From contig CAYHGE010000001.1 in assembly GCA_964355945.1 (NCBI GenBank), forward strand, positions 62,001 to 126,000: a stretch of 64,000 bases of DNA. Direction: 5' to 3'. The DNA is from CAIVAT01 sp964355945 (GTDB taxonomy: Bacteria; Bacteroidota; Bacteroidia; Bacteroidales; FEN-979). The notes under the pieces are model-generated. The model was not told the DNA's origin, searched no databases, and saw only the letters and a list, made by a program, of their open reading frames with translations. This document shows positions 53,047-60,622 of this stretch, one piece after another. Each line of letters opens with the position of its first letter. The stretch's first letter is position 1. The position numbers and the translations under genes were made by a program.

Positions 53047-54321
53047 TTATTTTTTTTTGAATTTCAAGATGGTTTCCTTCGTAAGGGGTATCAGCGATAA
53101 GTCCTCTGCTTTTTCCGGGGCGACAAGGAGAACCTCATTTTTGGCGTCGAGTCCGGCGAGGATAATGATTTCATTGTCATTGGACTGACCTGCAATTATT
53201 TGCTGTTTGACAGCTTTTCCTCCATCTTTTTTATAGACGAATGCGATGGAGTCATTGCTGAAAATTGCCTCAATAGGAACGAACAGTACATTATCGATAG
53301 TGGTAGTGAGTATCTTGTTTTTGGTGGTCATTGCCGGCCTTAGAGTCGAATCGAATTCGTTCACGATTATTTTTACTTCATACACTTTGGCATTGTTGCT
53401 GGGATTTTGTTCTCCGATGTTGGCAACCTCCATGACTTTTCCGGTGAATTTTTTATCCGGGAACGCATCGATGCCAAGCTGAACCAGCTGGCCTACCTTT
53501 ACTTTGCTGATATCGATTTCGTTGATATAGGTTTTAGAGATCATTTTTGTCAAATCAGGAAGTTCTGCAACAACCGGATCCCACATGCTCACGGTTGCCC
53601 CGATCCCCATCTTGTTGCCATCCCAGTTACGCTTGTAGATAACCATTCCAGCCTTTGGAGCAGTGACGTTGAATTGTGTGAGAACCTCCTTCATCTGCTC
53701 GAGCTTGCGTTGAGCCTGGTTGTACGATGCAGCTACTTCCTGCATGTTTGCAACTGCCTTCTGATAGCGCAGGTGATAGTTTTTTTCTGCCTGTTCAAAA
53801 GCCCGCTGGCCTTTTTCCAGCTCTATTTCAACCTGCCTGATGGTAGCGGGTGGTTCATATATGGACTGCTCCCGGGTGATTTTTTTCTCTTCAAGGGCAT
53901 AATTAAGGTTTATCAGTTCATCCCGGGCACTCCTCAGTTCAAGAGAGGTGTCCAGGCGTGTTTTGGTCATCTGGGTTTCCAGCTTTTCGAGGTTGGTTTC
54001 TTCGTCCTTGATTTTATTGGAGATCTCAGTGCGGTCGAGAGAGGCAACGTATTGACCGGAATCCACAACAGTACCGTCAGGGATGATATCCTGGATTTTC
54101 ACCTGGTAGATTTGGATTTGCCGGAGATTCTGCGGACCTGTAATCTTTTCTGAGCTCTTTGCAACCAACTCCCCGGTAGTTGTTACTTCAATCGGGAAAC
54201 TTCCTTTTTTAACAACTGAGGTTATCTGTTGCTCTTTGTCGTTTTTTTCGAAGAAGAAATAGGATATAATCGCAAGCGCGAGGATTCCGGTAACCAGGTA
54301 GATGTACTTTTTTCGGGTCAT
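53047..54321 (-). CDS. HlyD/MacA-like periplasmic adaptor of an efflux system
   Basis: From the ATG at 54321 it has 424 residues; the longer frame to 54351 starts with TTG and overlaps gyrB. It has an N-terminal membrane anchor (IYLVTGILALAIISYFFF), a lipoyl/barrel-sandwich part, a long coiled-coil hairpin (about 100-230), then beta-barrel and membrane-proximal domains (QLGIDAFPDKKFTGKVMEVA). It bridges the inner-membrane permease and TolC. It follows gyrB by 26 bases and precedes the permease by 46, so the unit could be transcribed from the gyrB promoter. Confidence 0.9.
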   Translation of the reverse strand: MTRKKYIYLVTGILALAIISYFFFEKNDKEQQITSVVKKGSFPIEVTTTGELVAKSSEKITGPQNLRQIQIYQVKIQDIIPDGTVVDSGQYVASLDRTEISNKIKDEETNLEKLETQMTKTRLDTSLELRSARDELINLNYALEEKKITREQSIYEPPATIRQVEIELEKGQRAFEQAEKNYHLRYQKAVANMQEVAASYNQAQRKLEQMKEVLTQFNVTAPKAGMVIYKRNWDGNKMGIGATVSMWDPVVAELPDLTKMISKTYINEIDISKVKVGQLVQLGIDAFPDKKFTGKVMEVANIGEQNPSNNAKVYEVKIIVNEFDSTLRPAMTTKNKILTTTIDNVLFVPIEAIFSNDSIAFVYKKDGGKAVKQQIIAGQSNDNEIIILAGLDAKNEVLLVAPEKAEDLSLIPLTKETILKFKKK

Positions 54322-54347
54322 GCGTGATTTGATTAAGTCATCGGTTA

Positions 54348-56306
54348 TCAAACATCGATGTTGGCATATTTTGCATTTTTTTCAATAAATTCTCGTCTGG
54401 GGGGAACATCGTCGCCCATCAGCATGGAGAAGATCCGGTCTGCTTCTGTTCCGTTTTCTATTTCAACCTGCCTCAATGTGCGGAATTCAGGGTTCATGGT
54501 GGTGGACCACAGTTGTTCTGCGTTCATCTCCCCGAGACCTTTATACCTTTGAATATGCACGCCTGTCTCTTTTCCGTTACTCAGTTCTGCCACAATTGCC
54601 TGACGTTCTTCCTCGGTCCAGCAATACCGCTGGGTGGTTCCCCTTTTGATCAGGTACAAAGGTGGTGTTGCAATAAAAACATGCCCGTTCTCAATAAGTT
54701 CTTTCATATACCGGAAAAAGAAAGTCAGAATAAGCGTTGCAATATGGCTGCCATCCACATCGGCATCCGTCATAATAACAATTTTATGATAACGGAGTTT
54801 CTCAAGGTTTAGTGCTTTACTGTCCTCTTCAGTACCGATGGTAACACCAAGGGCCGTAAAGATATTCTTAATTTCTTCGCTGTCGAAGATTTTGTAAGCC
54901 ATGGCTTTTTCAACATTGAGGATTTTGCCACGGAGGGGCAGGATAGCCTGGAACCGCCTGTCACGTCCTTGTTTTGCTGTTCCTCCGGCAGAATCGCCCT
55001 CGACCAGGTATATTTCGCATTGGGCCGGATCGTTTTCAGAACAGTCAGATAATTTCCCCGGCAAACCTGATCCGGTAAGAACATTTTTACGTTGAACAAG
55101 TTCCCGTGCTTTCCTGGCAGCATGGCGGGCCGTTGCGGCAAGGATTACTTTATTGACGATGGTCCTTGCCTCTTTCGGATGTTCTTCGAGGTAGTTGGAG
55201 AGCATTTCACTGGCCAGTTGATCCACTACGCCCATCACTTCATTGTTCCCAAGTTTCGTTTTCGTTTGACCTTCAAACTGGGGCTCCTGCACCTTTACCG
55301 AGATGATGGCAGTGAGTCCTTCGCGAAAGTCATCTCCGTTGATGTCGAACTTTAGTTTTGCAAGCATTCCGGTTTTATCGGCATAACTTTTCAGTGTACG
55401 TGTAAGTGCCCTGCGGAATCCTGCAAGGTGGGTCCCGCCTTCATGGGTGTTGATATTGTTTACATAAGCATGAATATTTTCAGTAAATGAGGTGTTGTAC
55501 TGCATGGCAATTTCAAGGGGGATGTTATTCTTTTCACCCTCCATACAGATTGGCTCAGGAATCAGTTTTTCACGGTTTGCATCGAGATAGTTGATAAAAT
55601 CACTGAGCCCGTCTTTCGAGAAAAAAGTATCGGAAATAAAGTTTCCCTGGTCATCCTTGTTGCGTTCATCGGTGATGATGAGGGTAATCCCTTTGTTCAG
55701 GTATGCAAGCTCCCGTAAACGTGAACAAAGGATCTCATACTCAAATTTTTCCACCATGAAGATGGAATTGTCTGATTTGAACGTGACTTCGGTTCCGTTT
55801 TGTTCGGTGTCTCCAATGGTTTTAACCGGATAAAGGGGCTTTCCGAATGCATATTCCTGCTGGAAAATTTTTCCGCCCCGTTTTACAACGACTTTCAATA
55901 AAGATGACAGCGCATTCACCACCGAAACGCCTACGCCATGAAGACCGCCGGAAACTTTATAGGTATCTTTGTCGAACTTACCGCCGGCATGAAGCACCGT
56001 CATGACTACTTCCAGGGCTGATCTTTTCTCTTTTTCGTGATAATCGGTCGGGATTCCACGGCCATTATCAGAAACTCTGACAGAATTATCTTCAAGGATT
56101 GTGACTTCAATCCGGTTGCAATAACCGGCCAAAGCTTCGTCAATTGAGTTGTCAACTACTTCGTAAACAAGGTGATGAAGGCCTTTTGAATTGATATCTC
56201 CAATGTACATTGCAGGGCGTTTACGCACTGCCTCCAGCCCTTCCAACACCTGAATGTTATCTGCCGTATAACTCTGGCTGGCAACTTCTTTTTCTAAATC
56301 AGTCAT
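54348..56306 (-). CDS. gyrB: DNA gyrase subunit B
   Basis: From the ATG at 56306 the protein has 652 residues, typical of Bacteroidota GyrB; the in-frame extension to 56333 lacks family sequence. It forms with GyrA the ATP-dependent enzyme that introduces negative supercoils. Seen are the GHKL ATPase motifs (VVDNSIDEALAG, SDNGRGIPTD, GGLHGVGVSVVNALS), the transducer, and the Toprim region with EGDSAGGTAKQGRDRRFQAILPL split around EGDSAGG and the DADVDGSHI metal site. The C-terminal part has RYKGLGEMNAEQLWSTTMNP. An efflux adaptor gene follows directly, which is unusual for gyrB. Confidence 0.97.
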   Translation of the reverse strand: MTDLEKEVASQSYTADNIQVLEGLEAVRKRPAMYIGDINSKGLHHLVYEVVDNSIDEALAGYCNRIEVTILEDNSVRVSDNGRGIPTDYHEKEKRSALEVVMTVLHAGGKFDKDTYKVSGGLHGVGVSVVNALSSLLKVVVKRGGKIFQQEYAFGKPLYPVKTIGDTEQNGTEVTFKSDNSIFMVEKFEYEILCSRLRELAYLNKGITLIITDERNKDDQGNFISDTFFSKDGLSDFINYLDANREKLIPEPICMEGEKNNIPLEIAMQYNTSFTENIHAYVNNINTHEGGTHLAGFRRALTRTLKSYADKTGMLAKLKFDINGDDFREGLTAIISVKVQEPQFEGQTKTKLGNNEVMGVVDQLASEMLSNYLEEHPKEARTIVNKVILAATARHAARKARELVQRKNVLTGSGLPGKLSDCSENDPAQCEIYLVEGDSAGGTAKQGRDRRFQAILPLRGKILNVEKAMAYKIFDSEEIKNIFTALGVTIGTEEDSKALNLEKLRYHKIVIMTDADVDGSHIATLILTFFFRYMKELIENGHVFIATPPLYLIKRGTTQRYCWTEEERQAIVAELSNGKETGVHIQRYKGLGEMNAEQLWSTTMNPEFRTLRQVEIENGTEADRIFSMLMGDDVPPRREFIEKNAKYANIDV

Positions 56307-56338
56307 ATTCAATAAGTTATAATAAAAAAACAATAGAA

Positions 56339-56346
56339 CAAAGATA
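56339..56346 (-). promoter_or_regulatory. Candidate -7 element of gyrB
   Basis: TATCTTTG on the minus strand matches TAnnTTTG exactly and predicts a leader of about 30 bases before the gyrB ATG at 56306. No well-spaced TTG is seen. Confidence 0.5.
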
Positions 56347-56414
56347 CAACTTTTTCCTGTAACCTTATGTAAGAAATCAAACGGAGAAATGAGGTTTTTA
56401 TTAACAATTCCTTG

Positions 56415-57470
56415 TTATAAACTGAGCAGTTTTTCAAGGATGATCACGGCAGATTTTCCATCTCCAAAACAATGCTGCTGGTTTGCTGAAGGAATTTCGC
56501 TCAATGCGGCGGCTTCTATTTGTTGGGGATCGCTGCCGGTGATGATATTCCATTGATCATGAAGGGTTTCGACCCATTCTGTTTCAGTGCGCAGTGTGAT
56601 GCATTGTTTTTGCAGGAAATAGGCTTCTTTCTGAAGGCCTCCGGAATCGGTAAGGACTTTGGTTGCATCCGTGATTAGTTTGAGCATCTCCAGGTAACCA
56701 ACCGGGTCAATGATATGCACATTTCCGGGGATTGTGAAGGATGTCTGAATGATTTTTCTGGTGCGAGGATGAATCGGCAGAACAACTTCGTGATTCAGCC
56801 TTGACAATGCCCTGAAGATGTTCCTGAGATTTTCGGGATTGTCTGTGTTTTCAGCCCGGTGGATGGTTGCAAGCAGATATTTGGCAGGAATCCCGACTGT
56901 TCTGTATTTCTCTGCATCCTTCTGAATCCATTCCTTGTAAAATAGGACTGAATCATACATGACGTCGCCACTGAAGCAGGTAATACCGGCCAGCCCTTCA
57001 GCCGTAAGGTTGTCGATTGCTGTTTGGGTGGGAGCAAAGAGGATGTTGGAAATCCGGTCGGTTACAATCCGGTTGATCTCTTCAGGCATTGCCCGGTTAA
57101 AGCTTCGCAGGCCGGCCTCCACATGGGCAACAGGGATGTGCAGCTTAACCGAGGCCAGAGCTCCAGCAAGTGTTGAATTCGTGTCTCCATATACAAGCGT
57201 ACAGTCAGGTTTTTCGCTGACGAGCACGTCTTCAATGCCTTTCAGCATCTTGCCCGTTTGCTCACCATGACTACCCGACCCGACTTCAAGATTGTAATCG
57301 GGGATGGGGATACTCAGTTCTCTGAAGAACACATCTGACATGTTTTCGTCATAGTGCTGGCCTGTATGAACGAGGACTTCTTGGATTTCAGGATTTACCC
57401 GGATTATCCTTGACACAGTCGCTGCCTTGATAAATTGAGGACGGGCGCCGACAATTGTTACGATCTTCAT
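56415..57470 (-). CDS. wecB: UDP-N-acetylglucosamine 2-epimerase (non-hydrolysing)
   Basis: The 351-residue GT-B-fold enzyme interconverts UDP-GlcNAc and UDP-ManNAc, a precursor of surface polysaccharides. It opens with MKIVTIVGARPQFIKAATV (ARPQFIK substrate motif), then HTGQHYDENMSDVFF, VYGDTNSTLAG, HVEAGLRSF and, near the end, TDSGGLQKEAYF. The length fits the family. There is no clear operon partner; rnpB lies upstream on the same strand, its U-run ending 13 bases ahead of the start codon, so wecB may be read from rnpB readthrough or a promoter inside that region. Confidence 0.95.
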   Translation of the reverse strand: MKIVTIVGARPQFIKAATVSRIIRVNPEIQEVLVHTGQHYDENMSDVFFRELSIPIPDYNLEVGSGSHGEQTGKMLKGIEDVLVSEKPDCTLVYGDTNSTLAGALASVKLHIPVAHVEAGLRSFNRAMPEEINRIVTDRISNILFAPTQTAIDNLTAEGLAGITCFSGDVMYDSVLFYKEWIQKDAEKYRTVGIPAKYLLATIHRAENTDNPENLRNIFRALSRLNHEVVLPIHPRTRKIIQTSFTIPGNVHIIDPVGYLEMLKLITDATKVLTDSGGLQKEAYFLQKQCITLRTETEWVETLHDQWNIITGSDPQQIEAAALSEIPSANQQHCFGDGKSAVIILEKLLSL

Positions 57471-57483
57471 GATGTGATTTTAC

Positions 57484-57492
57484 AAAAAAAAA
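57484..57492 (-). terminator. U-run closing the RNase P RNA
   Basis: Nine A at 57484-57492 read as U9 on the minus strand immediately after the 3' strand of the P1 helix. They could mark the transcript end, although the P1 partner strand is about 400 bases away, so this is not a simple hairpin terminator. Confidence 0.5.
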
Positions 57493-57908
57493 GAGACAAC
57501 AGTTCCGTAAGCAGGATTTTGTTTTAATCTGTCATTTATCTGAGCCTGCCGTCGCCGACAGGCTTTAGCGACCTACCCTCCGGCATCGGGCGAGCAACCC
57601 TTAACAGCCGGTATACTTGGTCTTTCAACCCATGAGGTTTACCCCTCCCGATGGTCACCCGCCGGAACCGTGGTCTCTTACACCGCGTTTTCACCTTTTC
57701 CCGGTTGTATCAGGTTGAGACGGGGCATGCCCCGTCTGTACGAAATGCAATCGGGTAGTCATTTTCTGTGGCACTGTCTGTCTCCCCGGCCTTTATATCC
57801 GGGGAGCCTTCCCGTTAGGAAGCATGGTGCTCTGGGTTGTCCCGACTTTCCTCTTGTGGAGACGCCGCGTGCGGCGTTTCTACCAGCGACAGAACGAACT
57901 GTTGTCTC
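57493..57908 (-). ncRNA. rnpB: RNase P RNA (bacterial type A)
   Basis: About 416 bases on the minus strand form the catalytic RNA of RNase P, which trims tRNA 5' ends. The two ends are a perfect 13-base inverted repeat (gagacaacagttc at 57493-57505, gaactgttgtctc at 57896-57908), the P1 helix. Conserved blocks are visible on the minus strand: GAGGAAAGTC (57853-57844), ACAGAAA (57769-57763), the GGTGAAAACGCGGTGTAAGAG region and GGTAGGTCGCTAAAGCC. P12-type hairpins such as GACGGGGCATGCCCCGTC are present. The 5' end coincides with a TATCTTTG promoter element at 57911-57918. No protein frame in this interval is credible. Confidence 0.93.
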
Positions 57909-57910
57909 TG

Positions 57911-57918
57911 CAAAGATA
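57911..57918 (-). promoter_or_regulatory. -7 element of rnpB
   Basis: TATCTTTG on the minus strand ends three bases before the first base of the P1 helix, exactly where a -7 element should sit if the RNA begins at about 57907-57908. The agreement between RNA end and element supports both calls. Confidence 0.6.
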
Positions 57919-57940
57919 GGAATTATCCGTGAATTAGGGC

Positions 57941-57948
57941 TACCTTTG
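57941..57948 (+). promoter_or_regulatory. -7 element abutting the MATE gene start
   Basis: TACCTTTG matches TAnnTTTG and ends five bases before the ATG at 57954. A transcript from it would start within a base or two of the start codon. It is back to back with the rnpB element, with 22 bases between the two boxes. Confidence 0.5.
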
Positions 57949-57953
57949 TCCCC

Positions 57954-59318
57954 ATGAAAGACCTCAGCTATGGCAATGAAGGGAAGCTGATCCTGAAATT
58001 TGCCATTCCAATGTTACTCGGCAATGTTTTTCAACAGATGTACAACATTGTCGATAGCGTGGTTGTTGGCAAATACATCGGGAAGGCAGCATTGGCAGCT
58101 GTTGGCACCTCGGGTCCCATCATATTTCTTCTTGTTTCCTTCATTATTGGTGTAACGATGGGTTTTACCGTTGTTGTTTCGCAGTATTTCGGAGCCAAAC
58201 AGATCGACAATGTAAAGAAGGCAATCAACACGTTATACATCTTCATGTTTTTTACCTCCATTGTTGTTAGTATAGGGGGAATATTGCTTAGTGGGTACAT
58301 CTTCAGGTTAATCAACCTTGATCCTGCGATTGTTCCGGATGCCGTGTTATTTCTCAATATCTTTTTAACGGGATTGATATTTTTGTTTGGTTATAATGGC
58401 ACCAGTGCAATATTGCGCGGACTTGGGGATTCAAAAACCCCGCTTTATTTCCTGATCGGGTCGGTAGGGCTGAACATCATTCTGGATCTGATCTTTGTGC
58501 CGGTTCTTCACTGGGGTGTTGCAGGGGTGGCTTATGCAACAGTTATTTCAGAAGCCGCGGCCTTTATCTCACAGATTATTTACCTGAACCGGTACCATAA
58601 AGTGGTAAAGTTCTCATTCAGGAATCTGAACTTTGATTATGAGATATTTAAAAAAAGCATCAAAATCGGATTGCCCACCGGTTTTCAGCAAACCTTTGTT
58701 GCAGCCGGAATGGTTGCATTGTACTGGATTGTGAACAAATTCGGGGTTGATGCAAATGCTGCCTACAGTGCCGCCGGACGAATCGACAGTTTTGCTGCGA
58801 TGCCGGCAATGAGTTTTGCAGTGGCACTCTCAACATTCGTTGGTCAGAATATGGGGGCCAACCGACCCGACCGCGTAAAAGCAGGGCTGAGGGCAACACT
58901 CATCATGACCAGTGTCTTTTCTGTGGCAATTTCACTGGTAACGGTTTTTTTTGGCAAACTGTTGATGCGGATGTTCACGGACGATGAGGTGGTCATCAAC
59001 ATGGGCGGGGATTATTTGCGCATCATCGGTTCTTTTTACATCCTGTTTTCAGTGATGTTTGTGATTAACGGCGTTTTACGTGGTGCCGGAGATACCCTGG
59101 TACCCATGTTCATCAGCCTCTTTTCCCTGTGGATTATCCGTATTCCTGTGGCATGGTTTTTAGCAAACAAGCCTGCTATTGGGGTTTATGGAATCTGGTG
59201 GTCGATTCCGATTGGCTGGTTATCCGGTGTGATTTTTTACTATATTTATTACCGGATGGGGTATTGGAAAAAGAAAGCCGTGGTGAATTATAAACCAGCG
59301 GTGGAGAAGGATCCCTAA
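57954..59318 (+). CDS. MATE-family multidrug/efflux transporter
   Basis: The 454-residue polytopic protein has twelve hydrophobic segments in two homologous halves. The opening GNEGKLILKFAIPMLLGNVFQQMYNIVDSVVVGKYIG (key part MLLGNVFQQMYNIVDS and VVGKYIG) is typical of the DinF/NorM-like MATE group, and the second half starts around KIGLPTGFQQTFVAAGM. It exports cationic drugs or metabolites in exchange for Na+ or H+; the substrate is unknown. It appears monocistronic, divergent from rnpB, and its last four bases overlap the convergent glycosyltransferase gene. Confidence 0.93.
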   Translation: MKDLSYGNEGKLILKFAIPMLLGNVFQQMYNIVDSVVVGKYIGKAALAAVGTSGPIIFLLVSFIIGVTMGFTVVVSQYFGAKQIDNVKKAINTLYIFMFFTSIVVSIGGILLSGYIFRLINLDPAIVPDAVLFLNIFLTGLIFLFGYNGTSAILRGLGDSKTPLYFLIGSVGLNIILDLIFVPVLHWGVAGVAYATVISEAAAFISQIIYLNRYHKVVKFSFRNLNFDYEIFKKSIKIGLPTGFQQTFVAAGMVALYWIVNKFGVDANAAYSAAGRIDSFAAMPAMSFAVALSTFVGQNMGANRPDRVKAGLRATLIMTSVFSVAISLVTVFFGKLLMRMFTDDEVVINMGGDYLRIIGSFYILFSVMFVINGVLRGAGDTLVPMFISLFSLWIIRIPVAWFLANKPAIGVYGIWWSIPIGWLSGVIFYYIYYRMGYWKKKAVVNYKPAVEKDP

Positions 59319-60622
59319 ACCCTTTTAATGCTGATACTATCCAGAGTCCGGGCCAGTTGCCGGGTTAATTCTCTCCTGGAATATTTCTCTGTTTCGTGAC
59401 TTTGAACGGAGAGTGTCCCTTTTTTATAGCCATCATAAAAGAAAAGAATATTCGATTTCATTTTTTCAATATCGCCAAATCCGGCAATCAGTCCCGAATT
59501 TGTTTCGTTAAGGATCTTAGCTGCATCCCCGTCTTCAGGGCCCAGGCATAAAATGGGACGTTTTGCAGCCAGGTATTCAAAGAATTTTCCCGTCAGAATC
59601 ATTTTTGAATTCGGGGTGTCGTTGATTATGAGCAACAATACCTGTGATTGCCGCTGACATTTTACCACTTCATCGTGGGGCATGTATTCAATTTTTCTGA
59701 CAAAACGGCTCAATCCAAATGTTTCCAGGGATGCGGTAACAGTGAAATCAACTTTGCCTACCAGCTTTATTTCAAGGTTTTCTGCCAGATCGTGATGTGT
59801 TGTTAGTAAACTTTTGAGTGCCTCCCACAGAGGAACCGGGTTTCGGGTGTTGACGAGGGTTCCAATGTGAGCAATAGAAAATTTTCTGTCTTTTTCAGGG
59901 TCGGGAGCCTCAACATCCGTGGTGTCAAACCCGTTTGTGATTACCTCGTATTTCCTTTTGTAAATCTTGCTGAAATCCTCTGCCATTGAATTGCTGATAA
60001 CGGTTACAGCATCAGCATGCCGTAAGATATCAAGTTCAAGCTGATGGTGCTTTTTATCTGCCCAACCAGTCAGTTTAAGGTCTTTGTAGAAGTCGATATT
60101 TGTCCATGGATCTCGAAAATCGGCCAGCCAGGGTAATTCTGCCTTTGATGCAAGTTGCCTGGCTATTAAATGGGTGCTATGAGGCGGACCGGTTGATACG
60201 ATGGCATCCACGGGGTTTCCCTTCAGATATTTCGTCAGGAATTTGACAGATGGTCTGATCCAGAATTTCCTGGCATCCGGGATGAAAAAATTTCCACGAA
60301 CCCAGACTGAGAAATTTTCGAGGGTTTTATTCTTTTTTGTTTCTGAAAGGAAGGCAGCGTTGATTTTATCCTCTTTTTTCTGCCCAAGGAGCTTCTTATA
60401 AACCTGGTAAGGTTCCCATATAGGAATTTTCAGAACCTCGAGTTTATCCGGAACATCCTTGAAAAGAGAAAGGTCAGTTTCGGGATATTCTGGATTTTTG
60501 GGGCAGAAGACAACCGGTTCCCATCCGAAATCGCGCAGGTATTTAACGAACTTCAACCATCGTTGCACCCCGGCTCCTCCACTTGGAGGCCAGTAATAGC
60601 TGATGATCAGCACCTTTTTCAT
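59315..60622 (-). CDS. GT4-like glycosyltransferase
   Basis: From the ATG at 60622 it has 435 residues and resembles GT-B-fold family 4 glycosyltransferases. The N-terminus has VLIISYYWPPSGGAGVQRW with the usual glycine-rich acceptor-side loop. The nucleotide-sugar domain includes FSIAHIGTLVNTRNP, then the FFEYLAAKRPILCLGPEDGDAA region near the end with a Glu in the E-x7-E position partly replaced. The donor and acceptor are unknown. Its ATG overlaps the stop of the YfhO-like gene (ATGA), so both are translated together. This suggests joint work on a surface glycan. Confidence 0.85.
   Translation of the reverse strand: MKKVLIISYYWPPSGGAGVQRWLKFVKYLRDFGWEPVVFCPKNPEYPETDLSLFKDVPDKLEVLKIPIWEPYQVYKKLLGQKKEDKINAAFLSETKKNKTLENFSVWVRGNFFIPDARKFWIRPSVKFLTKYLKGNPVDAIVSTGPPHSTHLIARQLASKAELPWLADFRDPWTNIDFYKDLKLTGWADKKHHQLELDILRHADAVTVISNSMAEDFSKIYKRKYEVITNGFDTTDVEAPDPEKDRKFSIAHIGTLVNTRNPVPLWEALKSLLTTHHDLAENLEIKLVGKVDFTVTASLETFGLSRFVRKIEYMPHDEVVKCQRQSQVLLLIINDTPNSKMILTGKFFEYLAAKRPILCLGPEDGDAAKILNETNSGLIAGFGDIEKMKSNILFFYDGYKKGTLSVQSHETEKYSRRELTRQLARTLDSISIKRV

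Noticed and set aside
53407..54153. 248-codon plus-strand frame opposite the HlyD-like adaptor gene
   Set aside because: Long only because the coiled-coil codons lack stops in that frame; no domain and no conserved start.
57670..57957. Open frame of 95 codons on the plus strand overlapping the RNase P RNA
   Set aside because: It lies antisense to a well-supported structured RNA, has Pro/Arg-biased nonsense composition and runs into the MATE start.
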